Notes: generated from the sequence alone by a model not told the origin. A stretch of 64,000 nucleotides of DNA from Falsirhodobacter deserti (GCF_004015795.1 NZ_ML137218.1:896311-960310); one strand, 5' to 3'. Positions 18,265 to 29,023 are shown, counted from the stretch's first letter. A program made the numbers and translations.

Positions 18265-18678
18265 TCAGCCCTTCTTCATCGGCACGCCATAAAGTTCCAG
18301 CCGGTGGCCCTTCAGCCGATAACCAAGCTTGGCGGCGATCCTTTCCTGAAGGGCTTCGATTTCCGGATCGACGAATTCGATCACCTCGCCCGTCTGAAGG
18401 TCGATCAGGTGATCGTGGTGGTCGCGTTCGGCATCTTCGTAACGCGCGCGGCCGTCACCGAATTCCAGCCGTTCAAGGATGCCCGCCTCCTCGAACAGTT
18501 TCACCGTCCGGTACACCGTGGCAAGCGAGATGCCGGGATCGATGGCAGTGGCGCGGGTGAACAGCTCCTCCACATCCGGATGCCCTTCGGCCGAGCCGAT
18601 CACGCGCGCCACCGTGCGGCGCTGCTCGGTCATGCGCAGGCCCTTCGCCTCGCAGCGTTGGATGATATCATCGGGCAT
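18265..18678 (-). CDS. fur: Fur-family iron/manganese-responsive repressor
   Basis: A 137-residue Fur-family regulator. The N-terminal winged helix contains the recognition region ISLATVYRTVKLFEEAG. The dimerisation domain holds the metal ligands in DAERDHHDHLIDLQTGEV. Fur proteins repress metal-uptake genes when Fe2+ or Mn2+ is bound. The C-terminal CxxC pairs that bind structural zinc in E. coli Fur are absent; only one cysteine (residue 9) is present. This fits the alphaproteobacterial Fur/Mur group, whose members often respond to manganese. The HHDH stretch is not enough to call it Irr. It lies just upstream of eno on the same strand. Confidence 0.87.
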   Translation of the reverse strand: MPDDIIQRCEAKGLRMTEQRRTVARVIGSAEGHPDVEELFTRATAIDPGISLATVYRTVKLFEEAGILERLEFGDGRARYEDAERDHHDHLIDLQTGEVIEFVDPEIEALQERIAAKLGYRLKGHRLELYGVPMKKG

Positions 18679-18802
18679 GCACGCTTCCTTTCTTTGGTCG
18701 ATCTAGGCGATTCCGCGGCGCGGGAACAAGGCGGTTTGCACAGGCGCGTGACATGGGAGGTCCAAGGCGCTATGGCCCGCCCATCCATCTGCCGAGGACA
18801 CA

Positions 18803-19948
18803 ATGACGCCAGCCGCCCGCCTTTCCGCCGCCATCACCATCCTTGACCGCTGGCTTTCGGGCATTCCCGCGGAAAAGGCGCTGGTGAACTGGGCGCGGGC
18901 CAGCCGCTTTGCCGGATCGGGCGACCGCGCCGCGATCCGTGACCTGGTGTTCGATGCCATCCGCTGCCGTCGCAGCTTTGCCGCGCTTGGCGGCGCCGAA
19001 ACGGGGCGCAGTTTGGTCCTTGGGGGCGTGCGGGCGGCGGGCGCCGATCCGGCAACCCTCTTCACCGGGGAGGGGCATGCACCCGCACCCGTAACGGAAG
19101 CTGCCCGCACCCCGACCGAGCTTGAGGCGCTGGATTGTCCGGACTGGCTGGCCCCGCAGCTTCGCGCCAGCCTTGGTGACAAATTCGCGCCGGTGATGCA
19201 GGCGTTGCGCCACCGCGCACCGGTCTTCCTGCGGGCGAATGGCGCACGTGACGGCATCATTGCCGCGCTGGCTGCCGAAGGGATCGTGGCGCGGCCCCAT
19301 CCGCTTGCCGCTGCCGCGCTGGAGGTGACGGAAGGCGCGCGCCGCATCCAGACCTGCACCGCCTATCGCGACGGGCTGGTGGAGCTTCAGGACGCTGCTT
19401 CGCAGGCGGTGACTGAGGCGCTGCCGCTGTCGGACGGGGATCGCGTGCTGGATTTCTGCGCGGGCGGGGGTGGCAAGACGCTGGCGATGGCGGCGCGTGC
19501 GCAGCTGGACCTGACGGCGCATGACATCAACCCGCGACGCATGGCGGACCTGCCGGTTCGGGCGGAACGGGCAGGCGTTGCCGTGCGTCTTGCCAACACC
19601 GCAGAAGCGTTGGCCTTGCAATATGATCTTGTGCTGGCGGATGCCCCCTGCTCGGGCTCGGGCAGCTGGCGGCGCGCGCCGGAAGGCAAGTGGCTGCTGA
19701 CGGCCGAGCGGCTGGAAGAGCTTCTGCACATCCAGTCCGGCATCCTTGATCAGCTTGCACCCGCGGTGCGCGCGGGCGGGCACCTCGGCTATGCCACATG
19801 CTCGCTTCTGAGGAGCGAGAATGACGCACAGGCAGAGGCTTTTCTTGCCCGCCACGCCGGATGGACGCGGGAAAAGTCGCTGACGCTGACACCGCTGGAT
19901 GGCGGCGACGGATTCCATCTGACCGTGCTGCGCGCTCCGACGGGTTAA
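18803..19948 (+). CDS. RsmB/NOP-family RNA cytosine-5 methyltransferase
   Basis: A 381-residue SAM-dependent RNA m5C methyltransferase. An N-terminal helical NusB-like region (about residues 1-130) precedes a Rossmann methyltransferase domain. Motif I is DFCAGGGGKTLAMAA, the first catalytic cysteine is in ADAPCSGSGSWRR, and the second is in YATCSLLRSEND. The substrate is probably 16S rRNA, but NOP2/Sun members also act on tRNA, so I do not give a symbol. It is transcribed divergently from fur, and cckA follows 54 bp downstream. Confidence 0.88.
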   Translation: MTPAARLSAAITILDRWLSGIPAEKALVNWARASRFAGSGDRAAIRDLVFDAIRCRRSFAALGGAETGRSLVLGGVRAAGADPATLFTGEGHAPAPVTEAARTPTELEALDCPDWLAPQLRASLGDKFAPVMQALRHRAPVFLRANGARDGIIAALAAEGIVARPHPLAAAALEVTEGARRIQTCTAYRDGLVELQDAASQAVTEALPLSDGDRVLDFCAGGGGKTLAMAARAQLDLTAHDINPRRMADLPVRAERAGVAVRLANTAEALALQYDLVLADAPCSGSGSWRRAPEGKWLLTAERLEELLHIQSGILDQLAPAVRAGGHLGYATCSLLRSENDAQAEAFLARHAGWTREKSLTLTPLDGGDGFHLTVLRAPTG

Positions 19949-20002
19949 TGTGACGTTAACCTTCTCCTGCCAAGCTTGAACCTGAGTGAGGCGTGAACGG
20001 TG

Positions 20003-22027
20003 ATGCGAGTGGACAATCTTCTGGGTTGGGCGGTCATGCTCATCGCTGCCGGACTTGCGGCGCTGACGCTGACGTTTCTTGGCAATTCGGCGCTGGTTGT
20101 CGATGTCAGCCTGTCGGTCACCGCGACCTTCTGGACCATGGCGGTTTCGGCGCTGGTCGTCTGGGGCGCGCGCTGGTGGAAGGAACGTGCGCAACGCGCC
20201 GTGCTGGCTCGGCTGATGGACCGGGATCCCGCCATTTGCTTCGCCACCGATGCCGAATGCCGGATCTGCGCCAGCAACGAAGCGGCCCGTCGGGTGGCGG
20301 GCAGCGATCAGCGAACCACCATGGCTGCGCTGTCGCGCCTTTTCGCCGATCCGCCGGCGGTGCTGAAACGGCTGCAAAGCCGCGCCGCACTTGACGGATC
20401 AGCGGCGGAGCAGGTGACGACGCGGCAGGGCACCCTGACGCTGAACGTGCATGACGGCGGCCGGGGCCTGTTCCTGTGGCGGCTTGACCATGCACAGGAT
20501 CGTGTTTCGGACACGCCGTCCGCCCCCGAGGTGAGCGTTGCACCCTTGCGTGAAATGATGCGGTTCGAACACGTGCCGCTGCCGCTGGTCATCTTCGCGG
20601 CCGAGGGTCGGGTTCTGACTGCCAACGCCCTTGCGCGCGACATGCTGCAGCTTCAGGCGAATGAAAAGGCCACGATCTCGGATCTGTTCGAGGGGCTGGG
20701 CCGCTCGTTGAGTGCGTGGCTGCAGGACGTCGCTTCGGGGCGGCTGACCGCGGCGGGCGAAGTGCTGCGGATCCGCCGCTCGGCGGACAGCTATGTTCAC
20801 GTGTCCTTGCGGCGCACGCAGGAACGGGGGCGCACCGTGGTGCTGGCGGTCCTGATCGACGCGACTGCCGTGCGCGCGTTGGAAACGCAGTCGATCCAGA
20901 GCCAGAAGATGCAGGCCATCGGACAGCTTGCCGGCGGCATTGCGCATGATTTCAACAACCTGCTGACCGCCATCTCGGGCCATTGCGACCTGCTGCTGCT
21001 GCGCCACGACGCGACCGATCCCGAATATGCGGATCTGATGCAGATCCACCAGAACGCCAACCGGGCCGCCAGCCTTGTGGGGCAGCTTCTTGCCTATTCC
21101 CGCAAGCAGACCCAGAAGCTTGAAACGCTTGAACTGCACGAAGTGCTTTCCGATCTCGCCCATCTTCTGAACCGCCTTGTGGGGGAACGGGTGACACTGC
21201 GGCTGGAACACGGACCCGGCCGCCTTCGCGTGCAGGCCGATCGCCGCCAGCTTGAACAGGTGGTGATGAATCTTGTGGTGAACGCGCGCGATGCGATGAA
21301 GTCGGGTGGCGTGATCCGGATCGAGACGGAGGCCCTGACCCTGCGGGCCGAACTTCGCCGCAACCGTGCGATCGTTCCCCCGGGGGATTATGTGGTGGTT
21401 CGCGTCATTGATCAGGGCGCAGGCATCGAGCCCGACCATCTGGAAAAGATATTCGAGCCGTTTTTCACCACCAAGCGCCCGGGCGAGGGGACCGGCCTTG
21501 GCCTGTCCACCGTGTATGGCATCGTCAAACAGACGGGCGGCTATATCTTCGTGGACAGCACGGTGGGCGAGGGCAGCGTCTTCAACCTGTACCTTCCCAC
21601 CGCGCCCGAGGTGAAGGCCGTGGTCAAACCGCCTCCTGCCGCGCCCGTGGTCCTGCCGCCGGGCGAAGGCGTGATCCTTCTGGTGGAGGACGAGGCCCCC
21701 GTTCGCGCCTTCGCCTCGCGCGCATTGCGGCTTCGCGGATACACGGTGCTGGAAGCGGGAAGCGCCGAGGAAGCCCTGGAGGTGCTGGAGGATCCGTCAC
21801 TGGTCGTGGATGCCTTCGTGACGGATGTTGTCATGCCGGGAATGGACGGGCCGACTTGGGTGCGCCAGGCACTTCAGCAGCGGCCCGACGCGCGGATCGT
21901 CTTCGTATCCGGCTATGCGCAGGAAGCCTTCGCGGATGAACAGGCGCAATTCCCGCACTCTGTCTTCCTGCCCAAGCCGTTTTCGCTGAACGACCTTACG
22001 ACGACAGTGCAGCGGCTTCTGACGTGA
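20003..22027 (+). CDS. cckA: Hybrid histidine kinase CckA (cell-cycle phosphorelay)
   Basis: A 674-residue hybrid sensor kinase. Two N-terminal membrane helices (about residues 10-55) precede PAS-like regions, a HisKA domain with the phosphorylated histidine in [16 protein letters not shown], and a HATPase domain ending with [22 protein letters not shown]-terminal receiver domain follows, with its acidic pocket in [10 protein letters not shown] and the phospho-aspartate in [11 protein letters not shown]. CckA passes phosphate through ChpT to CtrA and controls cell cycle, motility or gene-transfer-agent production in alphaproteobacteria. The start is taken as ATG 20003; a GTG just before it is also possible. 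The last 32 bp overlap the convergent sulfotransferase gene. Confidence 0.92.
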   Translation: MRVDNLLGWAVMLIAAGLAALTLTFLGNSALVVDVSLSVTATFWTMAVSALVVWGARWWKERAQRAVLARLMDRDPAICFATDAECRICASNEAARRVAGSDQRTTMAALSRLFADPPAVLKRLQSRAALDGSAAEQVTTRQGTLTLNVHDGGRGLFLWRLDHAQDRVSDTPSAPEVSVAPLREMMRFEHVPLPLVIFAAEGRVLTANALARDMLQLQANEKATISDLFEGLGRSLSAWLQDVASGRLTAAGEVLRIRRSADSYVHVSLRRTQERGRTVVLAVLIDATAVRALETQSIQSQKMQAIGQLAGGIAHDFNNLLTAISGHCDLLLLRHDATDPEYADLMQIHQNANRAASLVGQLLAYSRKQTQKLETLELHEVLSDLAHLLNRLVGERVTLRLEHGPGRLRVQADRRQLEQVVMNLVVNARDAMKSGGVIRIETEALTLRAELRRNRAIVPPGDYVVVRVIDQGAGIEPDHLEKIFEPFFTTKRPGEGTGLGLSTVYGIVKQTGGYIFVDSTVGEGSVFNLYLPTAPEVKAVVKPPPAAPVVLPPGEGVILLVEDEAPVRAFASRALRLRGYTVLEAGSAEEALEVLEDPSLVVDAFVTDVVMPGMDGPTWVRQALQQRPDARIVFVSGYAQEAFADEQAQFPHSVFLPKPFSLNDLTTTVQRLLT

Positions 22028-22607
22028 TGCGCCCGTAAAGTTCCAGATCCGGCGCACAGGCCTGACGCCACAGCGTTTCGGCCTCGGCTGAAAGGTCCAG
22101 CGATCCGGGGGGCGAAACGTTCAGGCGCGGCAGGGTGATGGCGCAGTCCAGGCGATCCTCAAGAAACGCGATGAAGCGGTCGATCTCCTCGTACCGGAAC
22201 AGGTGATCCACGCCTTCGCCATTGCGCGGGCGCAAGAACCGTTCCTGAGAGCCCACATCGGCAAAGGCGGGCTGGGGATCGGACGCATAGGCGCGAACGA
22301 ACTCTTCGAAGGTCATGCCGCGCGTCGCCTTGCCATCCTCGGCCGCCTCGCGGGTGCGATAGCGGAACCAGCTTCCCAGCCAGTCGCGCGGTTCGCGCAT
22401 CAGGGCCATCACCTCGAAATCATGCCCCGAAGCGGCCTTGAGATAGGGCCCGATGAAACGGTGATAGCGGTGAACGGTCGTGTGCTTCAGCAAGGGCGGC
22501 CGGGTGACCGAGATTGCCGACAAAGCCTCCAGCGCACTTTCGATCGCCGTTGACCCCGTCTTCGGCGTGGCAAGAAATACCAGCCGTTGTTCCCAGAAAA
22601 CCAGCAT
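21996..22607 (-). CDS. Sulfotransferase-family protein
   Basis: A 203-residue protein with the PAPS-binding loop of sulfotransferases near the N-terminus (LVFLATPKTGSTAIESAL, key residues TPKTGST). The 3'-phosphate-binding region is in VMALMREPRDWLGSWFRYR. Such enzymes transfer sulfate from PAPS to glycans or small molecules in the cytoplasm. In Rhodobacteraceae short stand-alone members are common and their substrates are unknown. Its 3' end overlaps the cckA 3' end by 32 bp on the other strand. No other sulfation gene is next to it. Confidence 0.8.
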   Translation of the reverse strand: MLVFWEQRLVFLATPKTGSTAIESALEALSAISVTRPPLLKHTTVHRYHRFIGPYLKAASGHDFEVMALMREPRDWLGSWFRYRTREAAEDGKATRGMTFEEFVRAYASDPQPAFADVGSQERFLRPRNGEGVDHLFRYEEIDRFIAFLEDRLDCAITLPRLNVSPPGSLDLSAEAETLWRQACAPDLELYGRITSEAAALSS

Positions 22608-22704
22608 CTATCGCCATCCCTCATTATCTGTGGGGCCACTCTCGGCCATTGGCGTAAACTATTGCTTAAGCATTTTCGCGTGAAGTCGAATTTGTTGAAA
22701 ATGC

Positions 22705-22735
22705 TTGAAGTTGCAGGGCCCCTTCGCCATATAGG
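22705..22735 (+). promoter_or_regulatory. Candidate recA promoter
   Basis: TTGAAG (22705-22710) and TATAGG (22730-22735) form a -35/-10 pair with a 19-bp spacer just ahead of the SOS box. The long spacer makes the call moderate. Confidence 0.45.
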
Positions 22736-22750
22736 GAACAAGACAAGAAC
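22736..22750. promoter_or_regulatory. LexA (SOS) box of recA, GAAC-N7-GAAC
   Basis: GAAC at 22736-22739 and GAAC at 22747-22750 are separated by exactly seven bases. This is the reverse complement of the alphaproteobacterial LexA direct repeat GTTC-N7-GTTC. It abuts the -10 element and lies 48 bp upstream of the recA start, an ideal repression site. Confidence 0.88.
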
Positions 22751-22798
22751 ATCGGCAAGATTGCCCCCCGGCGACAGCTATGCGAGAAGGGTTAACGT

Positions 22799-23866
22799 AT
22801 GGCGACTGCGAACCTCTTTGATTTGAACGGAAAGCGCGAAATGGACAAGGCGAAGGCGCTCGAAAGCGCACTGGCTCAGATCGAACGTCAGTTCGGCAAG
22901 GGCTCGATCATGAAGCTCGGTCAGGACAATGCGGTGCTGGATATCGAGGCGACCTCGACCGGATCGCTGGGCCTGGACATCGCGCTTGGCATCGGGGGCC
23001 TGCCCAAGGGCCGCATCATCGAGATTTATGGCCCCGAAAGTTCGGGGAAGACGACGCTGACGCTGCATGTCGTGGCCGAGGAGCAGAAGAAGGGCGGCGT
23101 TTGCGCATTCGTCGATGCCGAACACGCACTGGATCCGCAATACGCCAAGAAGCTGGGCGTGAACCTTGACGAGCTGCTGATCTCGCAGCCCGATACGGGC
23201 GAGCAGGCGCTTGAAATCGTCGATACGCTGGTACGGTCCGGTGCGGTGAACCTGATCGTGGTTGACTCTGTCGCGGCGCTGACGCCCAAGGCCGAGATCG
23301 AGGGCGACATGGGCGACATGCAGATGGGCAGTCAGGCCCGTTTGATGAGCCAGGCGATGCGCAAGCTAACCGCCTCCATCGGCCGGTCGAACTGCATGGT
23401 CATCTTCATCAACCAGATCCGCATGAAGATCGGCGTGATGTTCGGCAGCCCGGAAACGACCACGGGCGGCAACGCGTTGAAATTCTACTGCTCTGTCCGT
23501 CTGGACATCCGCCGCACCGGCGCGATCAAGGACCGGGATGAGGTTATCGGCAACTCTACCCGCGTGAAGGTCGTCAAGAACAAGGTCGCACCGCCCTTCA
23601 AGGAAGTTGAATTCGACATCATGTATGGCGAAGGCATCTCCAAGCTGGGTGAGCTGGTGGATCTTGGCGTGAAGGCCGGCGTCGTTGAAAAGTCGGGTTC
23701 TTGGTATTCCTTCGGGGATGAGCGGATCGGGCAGGGACGCGAGAATGCGAAGCAATACCTGAAGAACAACCCTGATGCCGCACGTGCCATCGAGGACAAG
23801 GTTCGCGCCGCACATGGCCTTGACCTGAGCTTCAAACCCGGCGCGGATGACCTGACCGAGGACTGA
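22799..23866 (+). CDS. recA: Recombinase RecA
   Basis: A 355-residue DNA-dependent ATPase that catalyses strand exchange and triggers LexA self-cleavage. Motifs include [15 protein letters not shown], Walker [10 protein letters not shown], Walker [11 protein letters not shown], and the L2 loop region [16 protein letters not shown]. Length and order match canonical bacterial RecA. The ATG is preceded by a GAGAAGGG ribosome site. A LexA box upstream shows SOS control. The acidic, disordered tail (ADDLTED) is normal. Confidence 0.98.
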   Translation: MATANLFDLNGKREMDKAKALESALAQIERQFGKGSIMKLGQDNAVLDIEATSTGSLGLDIALGIGGLPKGRIIEIYGPESSGKTTLTLHVVAEEQKKGGVCAFVDAEHALDPQYAKKLGVNLDELLISQPDTGEQALEIVDTLVRSGAVNLIVVDSVAALTPKAEIEGDMGDMQMGSQARLMSQAMRKLTASIGRSNCMVIFINQIRMKIGVMFGSPETTTGGNALKFYCSVRLDIRRTGAIKDRDEVIGNSTRVKVVKNKVAPPFKEVEFDIMYGEGISKLGELVDLGVKAGVVEKSGSWYSFGDERIGQGRENAKQYLKNNPDAARAIEDKVRAAHGLDLSFKPGADDLTED

Positions 23867-23926
23867 GGCCTTGTTGCGAGTGGTCTAGGCAGGTAAACGG
23901 GTCGGAAGACAAGAACAGGGGCCAGC

Positions 23927-26575
23927 ATGCCGTCGCTGAACGATATCCGATCCACCTTCCTCGATTTCTTCGCGCGGAACGGCCATACGGTCGTTCCGTC
24001 CAGCCCGCTGGTTCCGCGCAACGATCCCACGCTGATGTTCACGAACTCTGGCATGGTGCAGTTCAAGGACTGTTTCACCGGGGCCGAAACGCGTGACTAT
24101 GTCCGTGCGACCAGCGCACAGAAATGCGTTCGCGCGGGCGGCAAGCACAACGATCTGGACAATGTCGGCTATACCGCCCGGCACCATACGTTCTTTGAAA
24201 TGCTAGGCAATTTCAGCTTCGGCGATTACTTCAAGGAACAGGCGATTCCCCTTGCATGGGAACTGCTGACAAAGGATTTCGATATTCCGAAGGACCGGCT
24301 TCTGGTCACCGTGTACCACACGGATGACGAGGCTGCGAACATCTGGAAGAAGGTCGCCGGCCTGTCCGATGACCGCATCATCCGCATCCCGACCAGCGAC
24401 AACTTCTGGCAAATGGGCCCGACCGGCCCCTGCGGCCCCTGCACCGAGATCTTCTTCGATCACGGTGACAAGATCTGGGGCGGCCCTCCCGGTTCGGCGG
24501 ACGAGGATGGCGACCGCTTCATCGAGATCTGGAACCTCGTCTTCATGCAGAACGAGCAGTTCGCGGATGGTTCGATGCGTGCGCTGGACATGCAGTCCAT
24601 AGATACCGGCATGGGGCTTGAGCGTATCGGCGCGCTGCTGCAGGGCAAGCACGACAACTATGACACCGACCTGATGCGCAGCCTGATCGAGGCGAGTGCG
24701 CATGCGACCTCCTCCGATCCGGACGGGGCAGGAAAAACGCATCACCGTGTGATCGCCGATCACCTGCGTTCCACCTCGTTCCTGATTGCCGATGGCGTCA
24801 TGCCGTCCAATGACGGGCGCGGTTATGTGCTGCGGCGGATCATGCGCCGCGCGATGCGTCATGCGCACCAGCTTGGCGCGCAGGATCCGCTGATGTACCG
24901 GCTGGTGCCGGCACTGGTTCGCCAGATGGGCGCGGCCTATCCGGAACTGAACCGTGCGCAGGCCCTGATCGAGGAAACACTGCGGCAGGAAGAAACCAAG
25001 TTCCGCCAGACGCTGGACCGCGGTCTGCGCCTGCTGGATGACGAGCTGGGCCAACTTCCCGAAGGCGCGGCCCTTTCGGGCGAGGCGGCGTTCAAGCTGT
25101 ACGACACCTATGGCTTCCCGCTGGACCTGACGCAGGATGCCTTGCGCGAAAAGGGCCGGACGGTGGACACTGACGGCTTTGACGCGGCCATGGCCGAACA
25201 GAAAGCCAAGGCCCGCGCGTCCTGGGCAGGTTCGGGTGAAACCAAGGATGCTGCGATCTGGTTCGAACTGGCCGACAAGGTCGGAGTTACGGAATTCCTC
25301 GGCTATGACACCGAGGAGGCCGAGGGCGAAGTTCAGGCCATCGTCGCAGGCGGCGCCGAAGCTGCAAGCGCCACAGCGGGGCAGGAGGTTCAGATCGTCC
25401 TGAACCAGACGCCGTTCTATGGCGAAAGCGGTGGTCAGGTCGGCGATGCGGGCCTTCTGCGCACGGCGACGGGCACGGCGAAGATCACCGACACCAAGCG
25501 CAGCCAGGGGCTGTTCATCCACTCTGCCACGGTGACCGAGGGCGAGATCAAGGTCGGCCAGGGCGCCGAACTGCTGGTGGACCATGATCGGCGTATGGCG
25601 ATTCAGGCGAACCACTCGGCCACGCACCTGCTGAACGAGGCGCTGCGGCGGACGCTGGGCGATCATGTCGCACAGCGCGGCAGCCTTAACGCGCCCGACC
25701 GTCTGCGCTTCGACTTCAGCCACACCAAGGGGCTGACGGCCGAGGAGATTGCCGCGGTCGAGGCCGAGGTGAACGAGATGATCCGCCAGAACGGCGAGGT
25801 CGTCACCCGCGTCATGTCCCCTGACGATGCGCGCGAACTTGGTGCGCAGGCGCTGTTCGGCGAGAAATACGGCGATGAGGTGCGCGTCGTCTCAATGGGT
25901 CGGATGGACGCGTCGGGCAAAGGCAGCGATGGCAAGACCTACAGCCTTGAACTTTGCGGCGGCACCCATGTGGGCCGTCTGGGCGAGGTGGGGCTGTTCG
26001 TGCTGCTGAGCGATACCGCGTCCTCGGCGGGGGTTCGCCGGATCGAGGCGCTGACTGGCGAGGGCGCACTGGCCTACCTGTCAGAGCAGGTGAAACGGCT
26101 GGCCGAGGTTGCCGCGCTGTTGAAGGCCGCGCCTGCGGACGTGGTCGAACGGACGCGTGCGCTGGTAGAGGAACGCCGGGCCCTTTCGAACGAGGTGGCG
26201 CAACTAAAGCGCGAAGCCGCGATGTCCGGCGCTGATGAAGAAGCGAAGGACATCGGCGGTGTCCGCTTCCTGTCGCGCATCGTGCAAGGCGTTTCGGGCA
26301 AGGAACTGCCGGCGTTGGTGGACGAGATGAAGGCCAAGGTCGGCTCTGGTGCTGTGCTTCTGATCTCGGACACCGGCGGCAAGGCTGCGCTGGCGGCTGG
26401 CGTGACGGCAGACTTGACGGAGCGGCTTTCGGCGGTTCAACTGGTCAAGGCTGCAGCCGAAGCGCTTGGCGGCAAGGGGGGTGGCGGCCGCGCGGACATG
26501 GCGCAAGCCGGTGCTTCCGATGCCTCCAAGGCCGAGGATGCGGTCAAAGCCGTCGAAGCTGTTCTGGAGGGATAA
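23927..26575 (+). CDS. alaS: Alanyl-tRNA synthetase
   Basis: An 882-residue class II synthetase that charges and proofreads tRNA-Ala. The N-terminal catalytic core begins [20 protein letters not shown] and includes [13 protein letters not shown]. The editing domain zinc site is visible as [11 protein letters not shown] and later [13 protein letters not shown]. The C-terminal oligomerisation domain ends with the glycine-rich block [17 protein letters not shown], typical of the family. Length is standard. It lies 60 bp after recA on the same strand, an order common in alphaproteobacteria. Its stop shares one base with the next start (TAATG). Confidence 0.97.
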   Translation: MPSLNDIRSTFLDFFARNGHTVVPSSPLVPRNDPTLMFTNSGMVQFKDCFTGAETRDYVRATSAQKCVRAGGKHNDLDNVGYTARHHTFFEMLGNFSFGDYFKEQAIPLAWELLTKDFDIPKDRLLVTVYHTDDEAANIWKKVAGLSDDRIIRIPTSDNFWQMGPTGPCGPCTEIFFDHGDKIWGGPPGSADEDGDRFIEIWNLVFMQNEQFADGSMRALDMQSIDTGMGLERIGALLQGKHDNYDTDLMRSLIEASAHATSSDPDGAGKTHHRVIADHLRSTSFLIADGVMPSNDGRGYVLRRIMRRAMRHAHQLGAQDPLMYRLVPALVRQMGAAYPELNRAQALIEETLRQEETKFRQTLDRGLRLLDDELGQLPEGAALSGEAAFKLYDTYGFPLDLTQDALREKGRTVDTDGFDAAMAEQKAKARASWAGSGETKDAAIWFELADKVGVTEFLGYDTEEAEGEVQAIVAGGAEAASATAGQEVQIVLNQTPFYGESGGQVGDAGLLRTATGTAKITDTKRSQGLFIHSATVTEGEIKVGQGAELLVDHDRRMAIQANHSATHLLNEALRRTLGDHVAQRGSLNAPDRLRFDFSHTKGLTAEEIAAVEAEVNEMIRQNGEVVTRVMSPDDARELGAQALFGEKYGDEVRVVSMGRMDASGKGSDGKTYSLELCGGTHVGRLGEVGLFVLLSDTASSAGVRRIEALTGEGALAYLSEQVKRLAEVAALLKAAPADVVERTRALVEERRALSNEVAQLKREAAMSGADEEAKDIGGVRFLSRIVQGVSGKELPALVDEMKAKVGSGAVLLISDTGGKAALAAGVTADLTERLSAVQLVKAAAEALGGKGGGGRADMAQAGASDASKAEDAVKAVEAVLEG

Positions 26576-26865
26576 TGTCAGCGCTTTGGATCACCCATGT
26601 CGAGGTTACGGATCCCGACAGTTATGCGCTTTATGCGCAGGCTGCCGGTCCGGCCATTGCCGCACATGGGGGTGTGTTTCTGCATCGCAGCGGCCCCTAC
26701 GTCCAGCTTGAGGGGCGGGAGCGCAAGCGCAACGTGGTTGTGCGCTTCCCCTCGGTCGAGGCGGCGGTGACCTGCTACAACTCGGATGAGTATCAGGCGG
26801 CACTGGTGCATGCGAAACATTCATCGGACCGCGACCTTGTGGTGGTCGAGGAACTGGAAAACTGA
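26575..26865 (+). CDS. DUF1330 family protein
   Basis: A 96-residue ferredoxin-like (dimeric alpha/beta barrel) protein. It starts [20 protein letters not shown] and has the DUF1330 pattern of a short beta strand, YALYAQAAGPAIAAHGG, a strand with VVRFPSVEAAV, and the conserved tyrosine motif CYNSDEYQAAL. The biochemical role of this family is unknown; dimers of this fold often bind small molecules. Its start overlaps the alaS stop by one base, so it is co-translated with alaS. Two terminators follow. Confidence 0.88.
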   Translation: MSALWITHVEVTDPDSYALYAQAAGPAIAAHGGVFLHRSGPYVQLEGRERKRNVVVRFPSVEAAVTCYNSDEYQAALVHAKHSSDRDLVVVEELEN

Positions 26866-26895
26866 AAAGGCGCGGGTGATCCCCGCGCCCTTTTT
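26865..26895 (+). terminator. Intrinsic terminator after the DUF1330 gene
   Basis: An 8-bp stem GGCGCGGG/CCCGCGCC (26869-26876 with 26882-26889) with a 5-nt loop is preceded by AAAA and followed by CTTTTT. It ends the alaS transcript. Confidence 0.85.
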
Positions 26896-26906
26896 ATTCA
26901 CCCTAC

Positions 26907-26936
26907 AAAAAAGGCGCCCCGCGGGGCGCCTTTTTT
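26907..26936. terminator. Perfect palindromic bidirectional terminator
   Basis: The 30-bp sequence is an exact palindrome: six A, GGCGCCCCG and its complement, six T. It works on both strands, as a second terminator after the DUF1330 gene and as the terminator of typA, whose stop codon begins two bases away at 26938. Confidence 0.92.
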
Positions 26937-26937
26937 A

Positions 26938-28758
26938 TTAGCCAGCAGCGCGCGACTGGCGCTTACGCTCGTGCGGGTCAAGGTAACGCTTGCGCAGGCG
27001 GATGGCCTTCGGCGTCACTTCAACCAGTTCATCATCGTCGATATAGGCGATCGCCTGTTCCAGCGACATCCGCACCGGCGGCGTCAGGCGAACGGCTTCA
27101 TCGGTACCCGAAGCGCGGACGTTAGTCAGCTTCTTGCCTTTCAGCGGGTTCACTTCCAGATCGTTCTCGCGCGAATGCTCGCCGATGATCATGCCTTCAT
27201 AGACCGCTTCCTGCCCGCCGATGAACAGCATACCGCGTTCCTCAAGGTTCCAAAGCGCATAGGGAACAGCAGTGCCGTTTTCCATGGAAATCAGAACGCC
27301 CTGGCGACGGCCCTCGATCGGGCCCTTGTGGGGTGCCCATTCGTGGAAGACGCGGTTCATGACACCCGTGCCGCGCGTGTCGGTCAGGAACTGACCGTGA
27401 TAGCCGATCAGGCCGCGCGACGGGACATGCGCGATGATCCGGGTCTTGCCAGCGCCTGCGGGCTTCATCTCGGTCAGGTCGCCCTTGCGCGGGCCGGTCA
27501 GCTTCTCGATCACGGCGCCGGTGAATTCGTCATCCACGTCGATGGTGACTTCCTCGATCGGCTCCAGCCGCTGGCCGTTTTCTTCGCGGAACAGAACGCG
27601 CGGGCGAGAGATCGATAGCTCGAACCCTTCGCGGCGCATGTTCTCGATCAGAACGCCCATCTGGAGTTCGCCGCGGCCCGCCACGTCGAACGCTTCACCA
27701 CCGGGAGTGTCGGTGATCTTGATGGCGACGTTGACCTCGGCTTCTTTCATCAGGCGGTCGCGAATGACGCGCGACTGAACCTTGTTGCCATCCTTGCCTG
27801 CCAGCGGCGAGTCGTTGATGCCGAAGGTGACGGAGATGGTCGGCGGGTCGATCGGCTGCGCCGGAATCGGCGTATCAACTTCGGGGGCGCAAAGCGTGTC
27901 GGCCACGGTCGCCTTGGCCATCCCGGCCAGCGTCACGATGTCGCCGGCTTCGCCCACGTCGATCGGGCTTTGCGACAGGCCGCGGAAGGCCAGGACCTTC
28001 GAAACGCGGAACTGCTCGATCCGCTCGCCGTCGCGCGAAAGCGCCTTCAGCGTGTCACCGGCCTTGACGGTGCCCGCCTCGACGCGGCCCGTCAGGATGC
28101 GCCCGATGAAGGGGTCGGCCGACAGCGTCGTGGCAAGCATCTGGAACGGCTCTTCCATGCGGGACAGCTGCTTGGGTGCCGGAACATGCTTGAGGATCAG
28201 GTCATACAGCGCCGACAGGTCCTTGCGCGGGCCGTCCAGTTCCATGTCCGCCCAGCCGGACCGCCCGGAGGCGTACATCGCGGGGAAGTCCAGCTGCTCG
28301 TCCGAAGCGCCGAGGTTGGCGAACAGGTCGAACACCTCGTCCAGTGCGCGGTCGGGCTCGGCATCGGGCTTGTCGACCTTGTTCAGAACGACGATCGGGC
28401 GCAGGCCAAGCGCCAACGCCTTCGAGGTCACGAATTTCGTTTGCGGCATCGGGCCTTCGGCAGCATCGACCAGCAGAACGACGCCGTCCACCATGCTCAG
28501 GATCCGCTCCACCTCGCCGCCGAAATCGGCGTGGCCGGGGGTGTCCACAATGTTGATGCGCGCGCCGCCCCATTCGAGCGAGGTGCATTTGGCAAGGATC
28601 GTGATCCCGCGCTCACGCTCGATGTCGTTGCTGTCCATCGCGCGCTCGGCCACGGCCTGGTTGTCGCGGAACGCGCCCGATTGCTTCAGAAGCTCATCCA
28701 CCAATGTGGTTTTGCCATGGTCGACGTGCGCGATGATCGCGATGTTGCGGAGTTCCAT
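26938..28758 (-). CDS. typA: Translational GTPase TypA/BipA
   Basis: A 606-residue ribosome-associated GTPase. It starts [20 protein letters not shown] with the G1 motif HVDHGKTT. The G2 region RERGITI, G3 [12 protein letters not shown] and G4 NKVDKPDA are intact. EF-G-like domains and the BipA-specific C-terminal region ([19 protein letters not shown]) follow. It helps ribosome assembly and stress adaptation. ATG 28758 is the conserved start; an in-frame extension to 28842 lacks homology. It ends directly at the palindromic terminator. Confidence 0.96.
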   Translation of the reverse strand: MELRNIAIIAHVDHGKTTLVDELLKQSGAFRDNQAVAERAMDSNDIERERGITILAKCTSLEWGGARINIVDTPGHADFGGEVERILSMVDGVVLLVDAAEGPMPQTKFVTSKALALGLRPIVVLNKVDKPDAEPDRALDEVFDLFANLGASDEQLDFPAMYASGRSGWADMELDGPRKDLSALYDLILKHVPAPKQLSRMEEPFQMLATTLSADPFIGRILTGRVEAGTVKAGDTLKALSRDGERIEQFRVSKVLAFRGLSQSPIDVGEAGDIVTLAGMAKATVADTLCAPEVDTPIPAQPIDPPTISVTFGINDSPLAGKDGNKVQSRVIRDRLMKEAEVNVAIKITDTPGGEAFDVAGRGELQMGVLIENMRREGFELSISRPRVLFREENGQRLEPIEEVTIDVDDEFTGAVIEKLTGPRKGDLTEMKPAGAGKTRIIAHVPSRGLIGYHGQFLTDTRGTGVMNRVFHEWAPHKGPIEGRRQGVLISMENGTAVPYALWNLEERGMLFIGGQEAVYEGMIIGEHSRENDLEVNPLKGKKLTNVRASGTDEAVRLTPPVRMSLEQAIAYIDDDELVEVTPKAIRLRKRYLDPHERKRQSRAAG

Positions 28759-28875
28759 CCGGGGATCCTTGTCTGCTGCCCCGTCGCGATACACGCAGCA
28801 GGCGGAAAATGCCAGCCCCTCAGTGCCCCCGCGCGGCCGCAAGTAGGCCGTGCCGCGCGGGATGGCGCCAGGCGA

Positions 28876-28950
28876 TCAGCCGATCCCGATAAAGGACAGG
28901 ATGGCGACGACGATGACGACAAGGCCAACGATATAAATGATGCTGTTCAT
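28876..28950 (-). CDS. 24-aa single transmembrane peptide
   Basis: ATG 28950 follows a very good ribosome site (GGAGGA) and encodes 24 residues, MNSIIYIVGLVVIVVAILSF then IGIG. It is almost entirely one hydrophobic helix, so it would be a membrane micro-protein. It sits between typA and the glycolipid-binding-like gene on the same strand. I believe similar micro-ORFs occur in related genomes but cannot name a family. The strength of the ribosome site is the main evidence. Confidence 0.6.
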   Translation of the reverse strand: MNSIIYIVGLVVIVVAILSFIGIG

Positions 28951-29023
28951 GACGTTCCTCCGTTCCTGCGCCAGCTTCATGCGGCGCTCGCGGTTCAACG
29001 GCGGGAATTGGGGCGCGGTTCCC

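Noticed and set aside
18265-18678. Irr rather than Fur
   Set aside because: The dimerisation region (DLQTGEVIEF) matches Fur/Mur, and no haem-regulatory motif is visible.
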